Shown here piece by piece: positions 13,401-24,788 of a DNA stretch of 64,000 nucleotides. Position 1 is the first letter of the stretch. Each line of letters starts with the position of its first letter. The notes under the pieces were generated by a model. That model saw only the letters and a program-made list of their open reading frames with translations, searched no databases and was not told the DNA's origin. Source of the DNA: Hofstenia miamia (lineage: Eukaryota > Xenacoelomorpha > Acoela); NCBI GenBank assembly GCA_004352715.1, contig SCFE01000010.1, forward strand, positions 641,501 to 705,500, given 5' to 3'. The translations under genes were made by a program, and so were the position numbers.

Positions 13401-15089
13401 TGAACATAAACCCGATTGTTATCAATATTAGACTAGTTTTACTCTAAGACAGTAGTTGGTACTTATAGGCATATTTTCGGAATAATCTAAACTACAAAAC
13501 ATTTGAATGAATTTATTACTTCGGAATGTTCAAGTTCAGAACCCTTTCAATATTCTAAGATTTTTGCTTCGGGTGTGGAAAAATGGAGGCACCTAAACTA
13601 AAAAATCTTGAGAAAGACTTTGTTTAATTGAACAATCTGGTTATTTCTTGATTCAAAGTCCTTTGATTGTTGAACTTTACACTTACAAACAAAACAAGTG
13701 AATTCATTTAGAAATACATGTAATTGACCGCCGTTTGAACATCAAAAAAGATCAGAATTTCCAATAAAAAAGCTAATATTTTATATGGAAGAAAGCGCTG
13801 ATGAATTTGTAAGCTGCGGGCGCAAAATACTTATCAACCCCATTGCATTACTTCATTATATGCTTATAATTGTAACTACCAAAACAATTATGAAGCTATA
13901 AATCATTACAAACGAAAATCTGAATCACAGAAAAATGCATTTCCCTCAATGAAGTGACAAAGTGGTTTAACATTAATAGCTGAATAAACTTTAAGAATAT
14001 ATAGCAATAAAATTGCCACTAAATTCAAACAAAATATACCATTAAATTTTCCAATATAATGAGATTTTGCACAGCATTTGATATAAACATAAACGGAAAG
14101 GAAATCTAGACAAGCTACAAGTTTACTCAAGTGACGAGTTAACAGAATTAAGTATAACATGGAATCGGCACGGACAATGCTAGACGAGTAAAGCTGTATA
14201 AAAAGAGTTATCTGAGTGGTCGACAAGTTAGCCAGTGCTTAGGAAAGTTTATATATCATACATATTTGACATGACTATACTATAAGCCTAATTCCTTCAC
14301 TTTCACACACTTTACACATTCATACAAAGTTATGTTAGCCATGAAATTTCAGAATTTAAATAGCAATAGTAAGTTTTCCTAAGTGGGAAAATATGTAAAT
14401 TAATTATTTTCTCACACTGATGCGGGGGAGCTATATTATGCAAATGACATCAATAAATAAAACATGCACTGTTAGGTTGAGCAAGTGATTAATGTTGCTA
14501 GTAAACGTCGGAAAGACGTCGTGAAATTACGAAATTTGATTACATGCATAGCTGGAGATTTACGGCTTTTGCTTTACCCCCGAAAAGTCTCATTTAATCA
14601 GAAGCATGCTGATTGAAGTCAGAGTGAAAAGAATACGCGCAGCATGAGAAAAATAGTACAATGCAGCAAATTCTGCGAAGAACTAATTAAATTTCGTCTG
14701 CATTGAATGACACATTGAATGAAAGAACTGTTAATTCACTATTTTTGGTGTATTCACTTAAATGCATTAATAACGTCGAGAATTTGGTTTTCAATCGTTA
14801 CGACATCATGGTGATGTAATTTTTTAAAAAGTCTACATGTAGCAAAAGCGCTTTTTGACAAATGCACATGTTAATATCAATATCAAAGGGACATATTTGC
14901 TATGGCCTTGTTGATTTGATCGTGACTATTCGAAGTGGAGATCGAGAAATTTATTATCACACTTGCATTTTAAAATATTGTTTTTTCACTGGGGAACATA
15001 TCACTTTTTACAATACATTATTAAAAAATATTCATTAATGAAAATATTCCTTTTAACGCGGTTGAAGTTTGAAGACCTGTCAGGTGCGT
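13401..15089. other. intergenic; possible conserved element at 14400-14720
   Basis: No gene seen. Within it, 14400-14720 contains an octamer-like ATGCAAAT next to TGACATCA, several TAATTA/ATTAAT homeodomain-type cores and an AGACGTCG palindrome. It has fewer simple-sequence tracts than its flanks. This is only suggestive of a regulatory element. Confidence 0.3.
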
Positions 15090-15303
15090 ACGCAGGATTT
15101 TCGGGCCATCACAGACATGATCAGGTGAGTTAGAAAAATTTTAAAAATATTGAATAAATAGACTTAAAAATGCAATTCAGGACCTTAGTTTTTAGTTTTT
15201 TAATATTTTGCTGCATTTTTCTATTAATCATCAAAATATATTTTAAGACCTGCGGGAGTGGGATGAGGGGAGATATTCCCCCATCTCCCCCATACGCCAC
15301 TAC
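15090..15303 (-). mobile_element. GTGGCG-family MITE-like copy 3 (inverted)
   Basis: Left end CAGGTGCGTACGCAGGATTTTC and right end CCCATACGCCACT are imperfect inverted repeats. The body, read on the minus strand, carries the family phrases (AAAAACTAAGGTC, GCAAAATATTAAAAA). No target-site duplication could be matched. Confidence 0.6.
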
Positions 15304-15322
15304 AACCGGTGGTAATTAGACT

Positions 15323-15703
15323 CAGACTTGTCAACGAGCCGAGCTTCTAACGAGCCGAGCCGATCCGAGTCGTACTTGAGCAGAGTATTGGATATACAAC
15401 GAGCCCAAAACGAGCCGTTTTTGAGCAAACCAAATTTCTAGTGCTGCTTGTTAATTTGATTATGCAGATTTTTCTTATTTTTTCATTCAATATTCCTTAC
15501 TTCTAATCTTATTTTAGAAATGTTTATTACATAATAGGAAGAGCGATGGAAAAAATTCTGAGAGCACAATATTTTAAAAAAAATATCGAGTTGAAACGAG
15601 CCTCATTGAAAGATTTTATGTGGCGAGCCAAGCCGAACCGAACATACTCAAAAATTAAACGATCCGAGCCGAGCTTAGAAATTACGGCTCGTCGACAAGT
15701 CTG
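15323..15703 (+). mobile_element. 381-bp non-autonomous hAT-like element (GAGCC family), copy 1
   Basis: Terminal inverted repeats CAGACTTGTCAACGAGCC at left and the complement of CAGACTTGTCGACGAGCC at right. The flanks ATTAGACT and CTTAGACT are an 8-bp target duplication with one mismatch. Both ends are packed with subterminal copies of (A)ACGAGCC / GAGCCGAGC, the sort of repeated transposase-binding motif seen in hAT elements. No transposase is encoded; the 71-codon frame inside is incidental. A second copy lies at 34901-35383 in the opposite orientation. Confidence 0.85.
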
Positions 15704-17969
15704 CTTAGACTACAGTAGTAAGAATATATTTTCAGTAAAAGAGAACCTTTTAATTAAATAATAATTGTCACCTAGTACTATACCCCTTGATAGGTGATAA
15801 GAACCATTATGGTATTGCAGAATACAAACATAGCTATAAAATGAATTTGAATTTTTACTGTTCAGTATACATTGGTAGCCACAATCTGCAGCGGAATTGC
15901 TAAGCATATTGGGGGGAAATAAATGTTATGATCATGAATAACTTTCTGGTACTAATCAATTTCGAAGTTTGAAGTCAATAAGAACTAAATATTATGGCTT
16001 TTAATTTTCCAATATGCTACTAAGTTTCATAGTGAATCCAAATTTTATCAAGGGTAGCCTTTAGAAACTCGAAAATTTTCAATTTCTTATTTGAGTCTTT
16101 CTTAACACAAGAATCTTTTTTGGCCCAACGGTATCCACTTTACAAAACCCCTTGCCGATGACCACTCCAATCTGCCCGCCCACTTCCAATACCGAAGGAG
16201 AGGACTTTCGACTACAATATAGAATGAAAAATCCCACCAACAAATGCCATAGCGCGTTAACTAGACATATGTATCCGGGAAGAAACGAGTATTTAATTTC
16301 CATTTAGTCAAGGGTGTACTCGAGGTGGTGCTCAGGGAAGATCAGCTGACTTTGTTAAATTCGATTGGGGACCAAGCGCTTCTTGTTAAGGTTATATTAC
16401 TGTGTAGGGTGCTTGATTTTAGTTGTTGAGAAGTTGTTAAATATTTAGGAGTACAGCCCTGCCTGTAGTTGACATTTTAGTTCACAAAACTACTAAACCA
16501 ATTTTAGATTTATCCTTCTTGGAACACTCTCTGTATTGATTGTTATTTTTAAATCTTTGCAATGAATAGATGCATTACGTGTCAAATGTGGTTACATCAT
16601 TTTGATTGTGATATAGGGGAAAGTGTAGATTAGTGTGGTTAATTGTTAGCGGCTTTTGATTAAAAACAGGTGTAAAGAAGAAGGCCTTAACTTACTCACG
16701 TTATCATAGACTGCCTATTAAAACTAACCTCATATGTTTAATGTAATGTATATTCTTGATCATTTTCTTGAACATGTTAATGCATAATATGGGTTAGACA
16801 GTATTCAAAATTTCATGTCATTTCCATTATAATTCACCGAATAATGAATTAGTGTATAATTTTGTACTTTGACCTTAAATTGCTACCATCATGAATATTA
16901 AATATGAAAATCTAATAAAGTTTTATTAAGAAATCAATACAACGGAAGCCAATTTCAATCAAAATGCATGAAGCAATCAACTCATCATAAGTACTGAGAG
17001 GAACTTCGTATAGAGATGGAATCCGGCTGAATTTTTAGGCCCACATTGGACCCAGTTCAGCTGAGGTCCAAGCCTGGCCCACAATATTTTTCGTTTATGC
17101 CACTGACATTGTCTTTTGCTTTATAGAGGCCCACAAACACTAAACCATATCTCGGTGAGATTTTGTCAGTTAATTTCACCTTAAGCAGCTTAGGAATTTT
17201 TAAAATGTTTGAATAGTTTTGGGAAAGCATTTTAAGCGCTTATAACTCAAGAACTAAAAGATGTCCAAATTCTGAAAGCACCATGGCAAGCCTCAATTAG
17301 TTTTGTAGGTCTCTCTACATTTAAAAGCAGTTAAATTTCGTTGTTAATCCCATGAGCTTTAAGCCTTGTAATTACCTGAATAGTAGGAATTTAGGGCATT
17401 TAAATTTTCAAAAAAATCGGAACTTTCAAAGAAAAATAGCAAATATTTTCAAACACTTCAGGCACAGCAAGACACTTTATAAACATTTTCAACATTACAT
17501 TTAATCACGTTCAGTTCAACAATAGATGTGTTCATTAGAGTTGTTCATATTTTGGTCATGTTTCACAAGTTACTTTAGTGACGTATTAAGCCCTGAAAAT
17601 TCTGAAGGCATTTTATCAATATTTTGTCGATTTAGCTTCTAATTACTGAAAATAAAGCAAAATGAAAAATAGTTTTTATCTGGTATCAGATCATTCCCCT
17701 AATTAATGCAATTTTCAGAGAAAACTTCATCGCTTTGGAGAGGGATCTAAAATTCAACACACTTAACATTTTTTTTGCAAAGTGATTTGTAGAGAAAACT
17801 GTACCATATTAGGTTGTTCAAACTCAACTTTTCAAACATGATCGAATGTTTGGAAATGTTACTGGAAGGCTTACATTTTTGTGAAATTCAAAAATAATGT
17901 TTATTACTCTCGGATATTAACAGAAATGGTTATTTTCCAGCATGCATTTAATCTAAATATAAAACGACA
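15704..17969. other. intergenic, no gene recognised
   Basis: AT-rich DNA. The stretch 16085-16320 is GC-richer and open for 74 codons on the minus strand, but it matches no family I know. The rest is unremarkable. Confidence 0.45.
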
Positions 17970-18128
17970 TTACTTCCTTGAGAAGTACTTTAAAAGGATG
18001 TACTGCGAGACGTTGGCTGACATCTCGAGGTCATGCATCGAATTTCCTTGCTTAATTGGTTGTTGGACGGTAACTTTATCCTGTAATTCAAGAGGATGTA
18101 GTCTCTCCTGCTTCGTTAGCTCATTATT
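17970..18128 (-). CDS. candidate 3'-terminal exon, protein not recognised
   Basis: On the minus strand a good acceptor (TTTACTTTTCAG) is followed by 52 open codons, beginning NNELTKQERLHPLELQ and ending YILLKYFSRK, then TAA. Composition is polar and balanced (Gln, Glu, Lys, Leu) rather than the Ile/Phe/Tyr bias of chance frames here. No upstream exon and no known domain was found, so this may be a real last exon of a minus-strand gene or chance. The frame of the first codon is assumed. Confidence 0.25.
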   Translation of the reverse strand, partial: NNELTKQERLHPLELQDKVTVQQPIKQGNSMHDLEMSANVSQYILLKYFSRK

Positions 18129-19274
18129 CTGAAAAGTAAAAGAAAATCAATTAGAGAAAATGCACACTTTTGTATTTGAAGCATTATTGAATTCGACATA
18201 AGTCTAATGAGTTCGGGGAATTATGCACTAATGAATTTTCATGCCCTAATCAGTAGAAAGTGTTTCGTGCTATTTTATCTAGAATAAAATTAGTAAACAT
18301 GTTTTTACTTTCTTTCATTCAATGACGTTACTTTCCAGAAATTTACACGTTAAATTCAATAAACATGTTTACTTGGAAATTGGGAATAAAGACTGGGAAA
18401 TACGCGCTTCGCATGTTTTCCAAATTAAATATGGTAAAGTTAACCACATCTTTTAGAATCCCACAAGAATAAAATTCTTTCAGCGGAAAGATTACATCCT
18501 TTATTAAAATTTAGGGAACGTAAACCGCTTTGTTCTTTAAGTGCTGTTCACACAAAACCTTTGTTGAAATAAGATGTGACTTTTAAAAATGATGCAGGCA
18601 TATCCATTATTTATTGTCTTTATAGAGGCTTTAAATTAATGATTGCTAATTGACAAATTCTTATCTAGCCGGGTTTACGGTAATATTTGGGGTAATCTTC
18701 AGCTCAGTTTCAGAATTAAGCCAAAACCTAATATGTTCAAACGGAAGCAAAAGTTATTTTTTTCGATTGGGGCTCAGAGAATAGAAGGGTTGCAGCAATA
18801 CATCGCAATATTAATTAGTAAGATATAGTAATTAAGACTACCTTAATTTTCTACTTCTTTTAACCCAATTCATATCTAAGTGTTACGTACATCATCTTCA
18901 GCGCTAAATCTAATTAACACTCACGTTCTGTCAAGCATTTTTTAAACATTTTTGTACATAGAAGACGTTACAACATTCAACATCAATAAGCTATAATGTA
19001 AAAGATTAATAATTTTATTAAGCGTTTTAGATAACCCTAACTTGACTTAGTTGGGACGCTCAAATCGGTTGTTTTATTATTAACCTGTTGATAATACAAC
19101 ATGTTATTTTAAAAAAGTCCATTAGAGCAGCGCATGACGTTTTCTAAATTGCTGGATTCTAATTGGTTGGCACGATACAGAAAGGAGAAGTCAAAGCAAG
19201 CCGCATTTAAATTCGCAATGTTATTCGTCTTTTCATCATTTGAATTCTAACCATCCACACCTCTCGGCGTCTAA
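18129..19274. promoter_or_regulatory. upstream region of the Id-like gene
   Basis: No gene is seen. The stretch directly before the Id-like ATG includes a TTTAAA TATA-like box near 19205, a TGACGT half-site near 19135 and an E-box-like CATTTG near 19238. Further out, 18150-18300 has several TAAT cores. Promoter placement is inferred from position only. Confidence 0.35.
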
Positions 19275-19583
19275 ATGAAAGCTCATTACAGCAAATCTGC
19301 AGTTCGCATGCGTACACGCATGCGTGATCAAAATCGATATGTCATTCCAAAATCAGCAGAAATGATAAACGTTTCAAATCTGCGAACGATGCAGGACTGT
19401 TTCGATGCTATTTACCAGATGGTTCCTGGCGTCAATAGTAGCATGCCTACAATTGATGTGATTGAACGCGTAATGGGCTATATCTCTCATTTAGAGCAGG
19501 CTTTGGAAACATCAGAGATGGTGAAGCCCAGAGCAGATACCAATCGCCAACCATTCACACAGCTAAACTCTATGAGTGAATGA
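19275..19583 (+). CDS. Id-like helix-loop-helix protein (emc/Id family), divergent
   Basis: A 102-residue protein in one exon. Residues about 38-80 form a helix-loop-helix: helix 1 MQDCFDAIYQMVP, loop GVNSSMP, helix 2 TIDVIERVMGYISHLEQAL. The closest pattern is the Id/extramacrochaetae HLH (MxxCxxxLxxLVP ... VEIxQxVIDYIxxLQ). The residues before helix 1 are not a run of basic residues in the DNA-contacting pattern, as expected for Id proteins, which dimerise with E-type bHLH factors and keep them off DNA. The N-terminus has an Arg-rich patch (VRMRTRMRDQNR), but it is too far out and lacks the ExxR motif. The loop is about two residues shorter than in typical Id proteins, so the assignment is to the family and not to a named orthologue. 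The ATG is the first in the frame. A GTAAGAAT donor at 19603 lies 19 nt past the stop, suggesting an intron in the 3' UTR. Confidence 0.7.
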   Translation: MKAHYSKSAVRMRTRMRDQNRYVIPKSAEMINVSNLRTMQDCFDAIYQMVPGVNSSMPTIDVIERVMGYISHLEQALETSEMVKPRADTNRQPFTQLNSMSE

Positions 19584-19619
19584 CACCCACCTCACACAAT
19601 TGGTAAGAATTTTAGCAAT

Positions 19620-19620
<1 letters not shown>

Positions 19621-19654
<34 letters not shown>

Positions 19655-19862
19655 ACATTATTAATTATCAATATTTTCGATTTTTGACGGAGTCATCAAA
19701 ATTGTATAAGGAAAAGTTTATTTTCAATTATCTATCATTCGTTGAAATAACATTTGAATCAGTGGATTTAAAGTGTAAACAAGTCATCATTAGAGAAGAA
19801 CTATAGTTCTGTGAGCCAATATTCCAATTTTGACTTAATATTTGCTATTATAGNNATATATA

Positions 19863-19894
<32 letters not shown>

Positions 19895-20091
19895 ATTATT
19901 AATTATCAATATTTTCGATTTTTGACGGAGTCATCAAAATTGTATAAGGAAAAGTTTATTTTCAATTATCTATCATTCGTTGAAATAACATTTGAATCAG
20001 TGGATTTAAAGTGTAAACAAGTCATCATTAGAGAAGAACTATAGTTCTGTGAGCCAATATTCCAATTTTGACTTAATATTTGCTATTATAG
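19621..20091 (+). repeat. (TA)n plus exact tandem duplication of about 210 bp
   Basis: Positions about 19658-19853 and 19896-20091 are identical, each preceded by a (TA)n run (19622-19650 and 19857-19880) and separated by two N. Each copy runs from ATTATTAATTATCAATA to TTTGCTATTATAG. Identity without a mismatch next to N bases and a microsatellite suggests either a very recent duplication or two alleles stitched in a row by the assembler. Confidence 0.9.
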
Positions 20092-21751
20092 TATATTTGC
20101 TAAACTAAGTTATTCACCATATAACTTGATTAATATATGCGTAATTCTACACATTTAATTTCATTATGGGACCAGAAATATATGTATGAGCTGGTACCAA
20201 CAGGATTGGGACAAAATCTCATGGGACTCTACATTGTCAGGGGCCAAAATATGTGGTCATGAAATTCATTTGCATTAACGTTACATAAATATTAACTCTT
20301 AGATATGCAATGATTGTAAAAATAATTAGAAAATATTTTATTCAAATTTCATAAATTGCATTTCCAAAATGTCTGCTGTCAAAAATGTAATTGCAGAAAC
20401 TATTGTATCAGCCTTTAATATGAAATACATTATCCCTAGCTCCTGAATGTTTAGTACCAACTAGATAAGTGTAATATATGTTAACGTTAAATTCTCAAGA
20501 TTTATTTAAATTGTTTTAATACCAGCATCGAAACCTGGAAAATAAACAAAATAGCATTTCAGTTTGAATTTGAAATTGCCTTTCTAACATCTATACGAAA
20601 ATATTGGGATTATTTTTAATGAAAAATTTTTTACGAAAAATTTATAACTGCATTCCTGCAAGCTCTGGAGCTCATAAGATTAAAAATATTTTTTAAACTT
20701 TTGTAATGATGTCTTATAATATACATACAATCTGTGAAAGCAAAAACTAATCAATATAAGAGGGCAATACACATGTAATAATCATTACAACGGTTATTCT
20801 ATCTTTACAAATTGACTTCATGAACTTATTATAACTAAATTGATATTTGCCTTGCATTTCACACTTTGAATGATAAAATTTTTCGAAGTTTTGTTCAAAT
20901 TTGAATTTAAAATGTTTATCAGATATTCAAACTGCTAGTATTTAAGAAGCACAATTTCCATTGATTGAGATTTAAGCAGAACAAAGTTTATTTTCGAAAC
21001 AATAGGCACCTTTCTCATAGAGACATGTCTAAATGAGGAATTAGTGTTTCCCTAAATAACGAAATCATGAGTCAACATTGTAACAATCAGAACAAATTGT
21101 AGGTGTGAAAAACATCAAAAGTTATCAATTAAGATGTCATGTTTACTGAGATAACTATCTGTTAAAAAGTCAATACCCAAGACACGTCACTGCTTGAAAA
21201 ACTGAGTGACCAGTGTTTAACTAAAGCACTTCAACACCTTGTATTTACTTTACAGGCGACTTCAAAGCACCAACCAGCAAAGTTGAAATCCCATGTTTTC
21301 AAAAAGATTTATGAAACGATTTACAATGAATAATTGAAAATGTGGAAACCGTCTTAAAAAAACAGAGCAGCTATTTCCAGTTTTAGCCACTTCAATGCAA
21401 TACACGTATGTCAGCAGAAAAAGTAGAGCATGCGATAAGTCAGGTGCAACCCACATTACAGTCTCACCTGCAATAACTTTCAACCTAAACAGCACTAGCC
21501 TAGTTATATCATATGACCAATGCGATTTATATTCTACACGTCATAATCCCAGGTGTTAAAGGCTTTTTTGAATAAATTCATCTATACATATCATTTAGAA
21601 AATAGATTCCTTCCATTTTAGTACCTTTGCCGCATGCAATTGAATTTTATGTAGTTCTGATTGGCATGGAAGTCTTGTAAAATCTGTAAAAAAATTAAAG
21701 TTATCTCGACTTTTTACGTTTCTTATGTTGTCCAATATGGTGCAGTAGTAA
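20092..21751. other. intergenic or 3' UTR/intron of the Id-like gene
   Basis: No coding frame recognised. If the donor at 19603 is used, this may be intron followed by the 3' UTR exon, but the acceptor cannot be chosen from sequence alone. Confidence 0.4.
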
Positions 21752-21902
21752 CAGTGGCGGCACAAAGTTGCCCTTTAAAATCAGTTTTTCAGGAACCCCT
21801 TAAAATTGTACAATTTAAAGACTAAAAGTACTCTTATTTATTCAGTGTACTAGCAATAAATGTAACCTGCACCCTTGGTCAAAATTCCTTCCTCCGCCAC
21901 TG
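21752..21902. mobile_element. 151-bp MITE with CAGTGGCGG termini
   Basis: Starts CAGTGGCGG and ends CCGCCACTG, a perfect 9-bp terminal inverted repeat; the interior has no coding capacity. The flanks (AGTAGTAA and TAGTAGTC) share AGTAGT with a one-base shift, so the target duplication is at best imperfect. Confidence 0.7.
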
Positions 21903-22850
21903 TAGTAGTCCTTAGTACATAACTTTTTTTTGAAAGAAAGTTTATCCGTAAAGGCCTTTACTAGATTTAGTAAATGTGTCTGGAAAATTGTTGCAGAAGT
22001 TATTTTGTGTATTATTGGTCATGCAACGTTCTGGCGATCAGACTATAAAACGAAGACAAGAATGCCCCACAAATCACTGATTGCCTTTTAAGTTAAAATT
22101 TATTGGGTGAACATCGGAGGAAATCTTTGATCAGAGAGATTACTAACAGTCTTGGGTTGGGCGGGTGAAAAGATAAGGGAATAATTTGATAAAATCATAA
22201 ACTGGATCCTCGGTACCTTATTCTGACAACAAACAGTAGGGGATCCGAACGCCGGATATGTGTGGCGATAAAGTGATCCTGCACCATAGACTATCTGACT
22301 ACTTCTGTCCATGTCAAGTTTGTTAACTAGATTATCACTTCTCTATAAACTACTACAATGACATGCGCCACATTATCGCTTCATGTTTTGATAATTGTAT
22401 TAAATTCCACTTGGTAGCGTTATATGGAGCTTCTGTGTTATTTCGAAGTAGACTTTGATCCTCTTAAAAAAGACGGATCTTCCTAATTATACACTCTTAC
22501 TTCATTATTTACTAAGACTTTCGGTGGAAGAGTTAAGACAAAAATTAACATTGACAAAACCAGTGATTTACTACTTTGAGAGAGGGCAGATGCAATCAGT
22601 TAGTCCTTAAAGCCAGACAAACTTTGACAACAACTAAATTTACAAAGAACAATGCAATTTATTGTTAAAGTAAAGGTTATGAACAATTGCAATTTTATTG
22701 AAACTAGCATATATTGCGCAGTATATATATAAAAATGTATAGCTAAAATATTTGTGTGTACATTGATATCTATTTAAAATTCTGGTATATAAATAAATTA
22801 CTTTTAGAATAACTTCATGTCATCATTGGTGCTAAAACTGTTTGACTTTT
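21903..22850. other. intergenic; short GC-richer frame at 22100-22312
   Basis: A 70-codon minus-strand frame (starting MDRSSQIVYGAGSLYRHTYP) ends so that its stop overlaps AATAAA. No domain is recognised and no second exon was found, so I do not call a gene. Its GC content is above the neighbourhood, so it could be a retroposed fragment. Confidence 0.3.
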
Positions 22851-22854
22851 TGAC

Positions 22855-22975
22855 TGCTTTTTGGCGAAAAAGCCTTTGCAAAAGCAAAGGACGCCTTAGC
22901 TACAGCGCACAATTCACAACGTCATCAATTTCTGGATTTATCTGCGTCGTGGAAGTCTCCCAGCGAAATATATTG
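22855..22975 (+). pseudogene. Gypsy-type pol (RT/RNase H junction) scrap
   Basis: The + frame from about 22864 reads GEKAFAKAKDALATAHNS and soon after QFLDLSAS. This resembles the start of the RNase H region of Gypsy/Ty3 pol (EKAFxxAKxALAxA...HP...LxLxxDAS), with bases missing between the two blocks. It ends in a stop after about 38 codons; no LTR was recognised next to it. It is a short fragment, so the assignment rests on one motif. Confidence 0.45.
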
Positions 22976-23094
22976 ATATCATTTGTAGAATTAGTATTAT
23001 GTTGTAATTATATTAGCATTAATGTCAATTGAATATTTTTTCAATCATTTCTTTCTACTATTTTTATAAAACAACAATTAATATTTTGCGTTAT

Positions 23095-23110
23095 ATATAT
23101 GTATATATAT

Positions 23111-23145
<35 letters not shown>

Positions 23146-23148
23146 TAT
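23095..23148. repeat. (TA)n then (ATTT)n microsatellites
   Basis: TATATATGTATATATATT is followed by about ten TTTA units to 23148. Confidence 0.9.
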
Positions 23149-23385
23149 CTCCCGCTAAATGTTTTTTAAAAGCCTCATCATGACCGTGTTTCCAAACATA
23201 AATCTTTAAAATTTTGCAGGGTAGTGTGCCTCTAAGTTACCTACCCCCATGGTAAATATATTTAAGTTGAGTGAATACTGCGGGAGCAATGGCCCAAAAA
23301 TAGGTTTTTTGGGGAAAAAGTGCAATTCCCCCTAAATGCCTTAGAAAATTCGGATCGTTTCCCGCCAAATGTAAGGTTTTTGCAT

Positions 23386-23403
23386 AAATACAGCTTGCAG
23401 CAT

Positions 23404-23439
<36 letters not shown>

Positions 23440-23816
23440 CCTACAAAAACCAAGGTGTTATAGTTGCATCAAGCTAAGACTTCCATCGTAAATTGGAGTA
23501 TAATACGAATTATATTGTTCCTTCAATATTGTCACTAACCTATTAAAGGTCTATATAACAATCACAATTAGCTTTGATATTTAGATGGAACTTAGTCTTA
23601 CAAAATGATTCTAAATCTTTACAAATGAAATGTCAAAAATTCATTGAGATATACTTTTTATAATTTATCCCATTACTTTCAAATTTTCTAGGACCAAGCA
23701 ACATCTGGTTACAGCTTGTGGGCAGGCTTACAATGTTTATATTGTTATAGTTCATTAAGAAACATGCTAGAGACTTAGCATAATTCTACGATTGGGGCTG
23801 CTAGCAGCACCTTATG

Positions 23817-23849
<33 letters not shown>

Positions 23850-24036
23850 NNNNNNNNNNNNNNNNNNNNNNNNNNNNNNNNNNNNNNNNNNNNNNNNNNN
23901 NNNNNNNNNNNNNNNNNNNNNNNNNNNNNNNNNNNNNNNNNNNNNNNNNNNNNNNNNNNNNNNNNNNNNNNNNNNNNNNNNNNNNNNNNNNNNNNNNNNN
24001 NNNNNNNNNNNNNNNNNNNNNNNNNNNNNNNNNNNN

Positions 24037-24070
<34 letters not shown>

Positions 24071-24088
24071 ATGCTGCAAGCTGTATTT
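23386..24088. repeat. inverted repeat whose inner ends are (TA)n, enclosing an assembly gap
   Basis: AAATACAGCTTGCAGCATTC at 23386-23405 (continuing into TTTTATATA...) is the exact reverse complement of GAATGCTGCAAGCTGTATTT at 24069-24088 (preceded by ...TATATAAAA). A TA microsatellite adjoins each arm internally; another TA run begins at 23818 and the N gap ends in TA at 24037. About 380 bp of unique DNA lies between the left arm and the gap. This may be an element bounded by hairpin-forming arms or an inverted duplication. Confidence 0.75.
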
Positions 24089-24788
24089 AAGGATTTTGAC
24101 TTCCAATAAACTTACTTTTTTCCATGTATAATCTTCTAATTTTATAGCACTTTTATTTCCAGTGGAATATCATTTTCCATAAACCAAATATTGGTGTACC
24201 CGAAGTAGGGCTGCCTACAAAACCGGGAATTAAATAATTATAGACAAACTTAAACGGAAGCAGAAATATATAGTATTTTCGATTTCAACTTTTTTTCAGT
24301 TTTAGATCCAAATTACCAATCAAAATTATCAATTTCCGCATCTGGTCGGAATTGTCGAAGCAATAAATATCAAATAGAAGACGAAATTGATATTGTAACA
24401 CTGACACAGGATCTTCAGAAATAACTAGAACTTGTGAAGAAAAGCCATAAAAATACTTTAAAAAATATGGAGATTGTTCATAAAATAACGAACTTTAAGT
24501 GCTGAAAAAAATTTTCACCATGTACGTATATATTACCAAAGAGTAGATAGATCTAAGATGAGGATGTGCTGTTGAATAATTTAAAAAAAAGAAAAAAGCA
24601 TATGAAGTAAATAAATTTCTCATTTCTTGTTTTAAAATTTAATAAAAAAATTAGTGAATTATGTCATTTATTTTTTACATTTGTACAGTCGTGTTTTGAC
24701 ATCTTACCAATAAAAGGCAAAATTTCTTCTGCTTCCTGTAGTTCCAATCACATTGTTTTCTTTGATTGGTTGATTTGCTTGCTTGTAG
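24089..24788. other. intergenic, no gene recognised
   Basis: AT-rich; ends in a pyrimidine-rich stretch and TTGCTTGCTTGTAG, which reads as an acceptor for the candidate exon that follows. Confidence 0.4.

Noticed and set aside
15546-15761. 71-codon frame in the GAGCC element (and a 68-codon relative at 34909-35115)
   Set aside because: They lie inside a non-autonomous MITE; similarity between the two is at the DNA level and does not indicate a conserved protein.
16079-16303. 74-codon minus-strand frame with a hydrophobic stretch (LWHLLVGFFILYC)
   Set aside because: No homologous family recognised and no splice or promoter signals; the GC-richer patch could be any decayed insert.
22100-22312. 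70-codon minus-strand frame with the stop overlapping AATAAA and a GTACCG donor-like site inside
   Set aside because: No recognisable domain, no partner exon, and no promoter evidence; may be a decayed retroposed piece.
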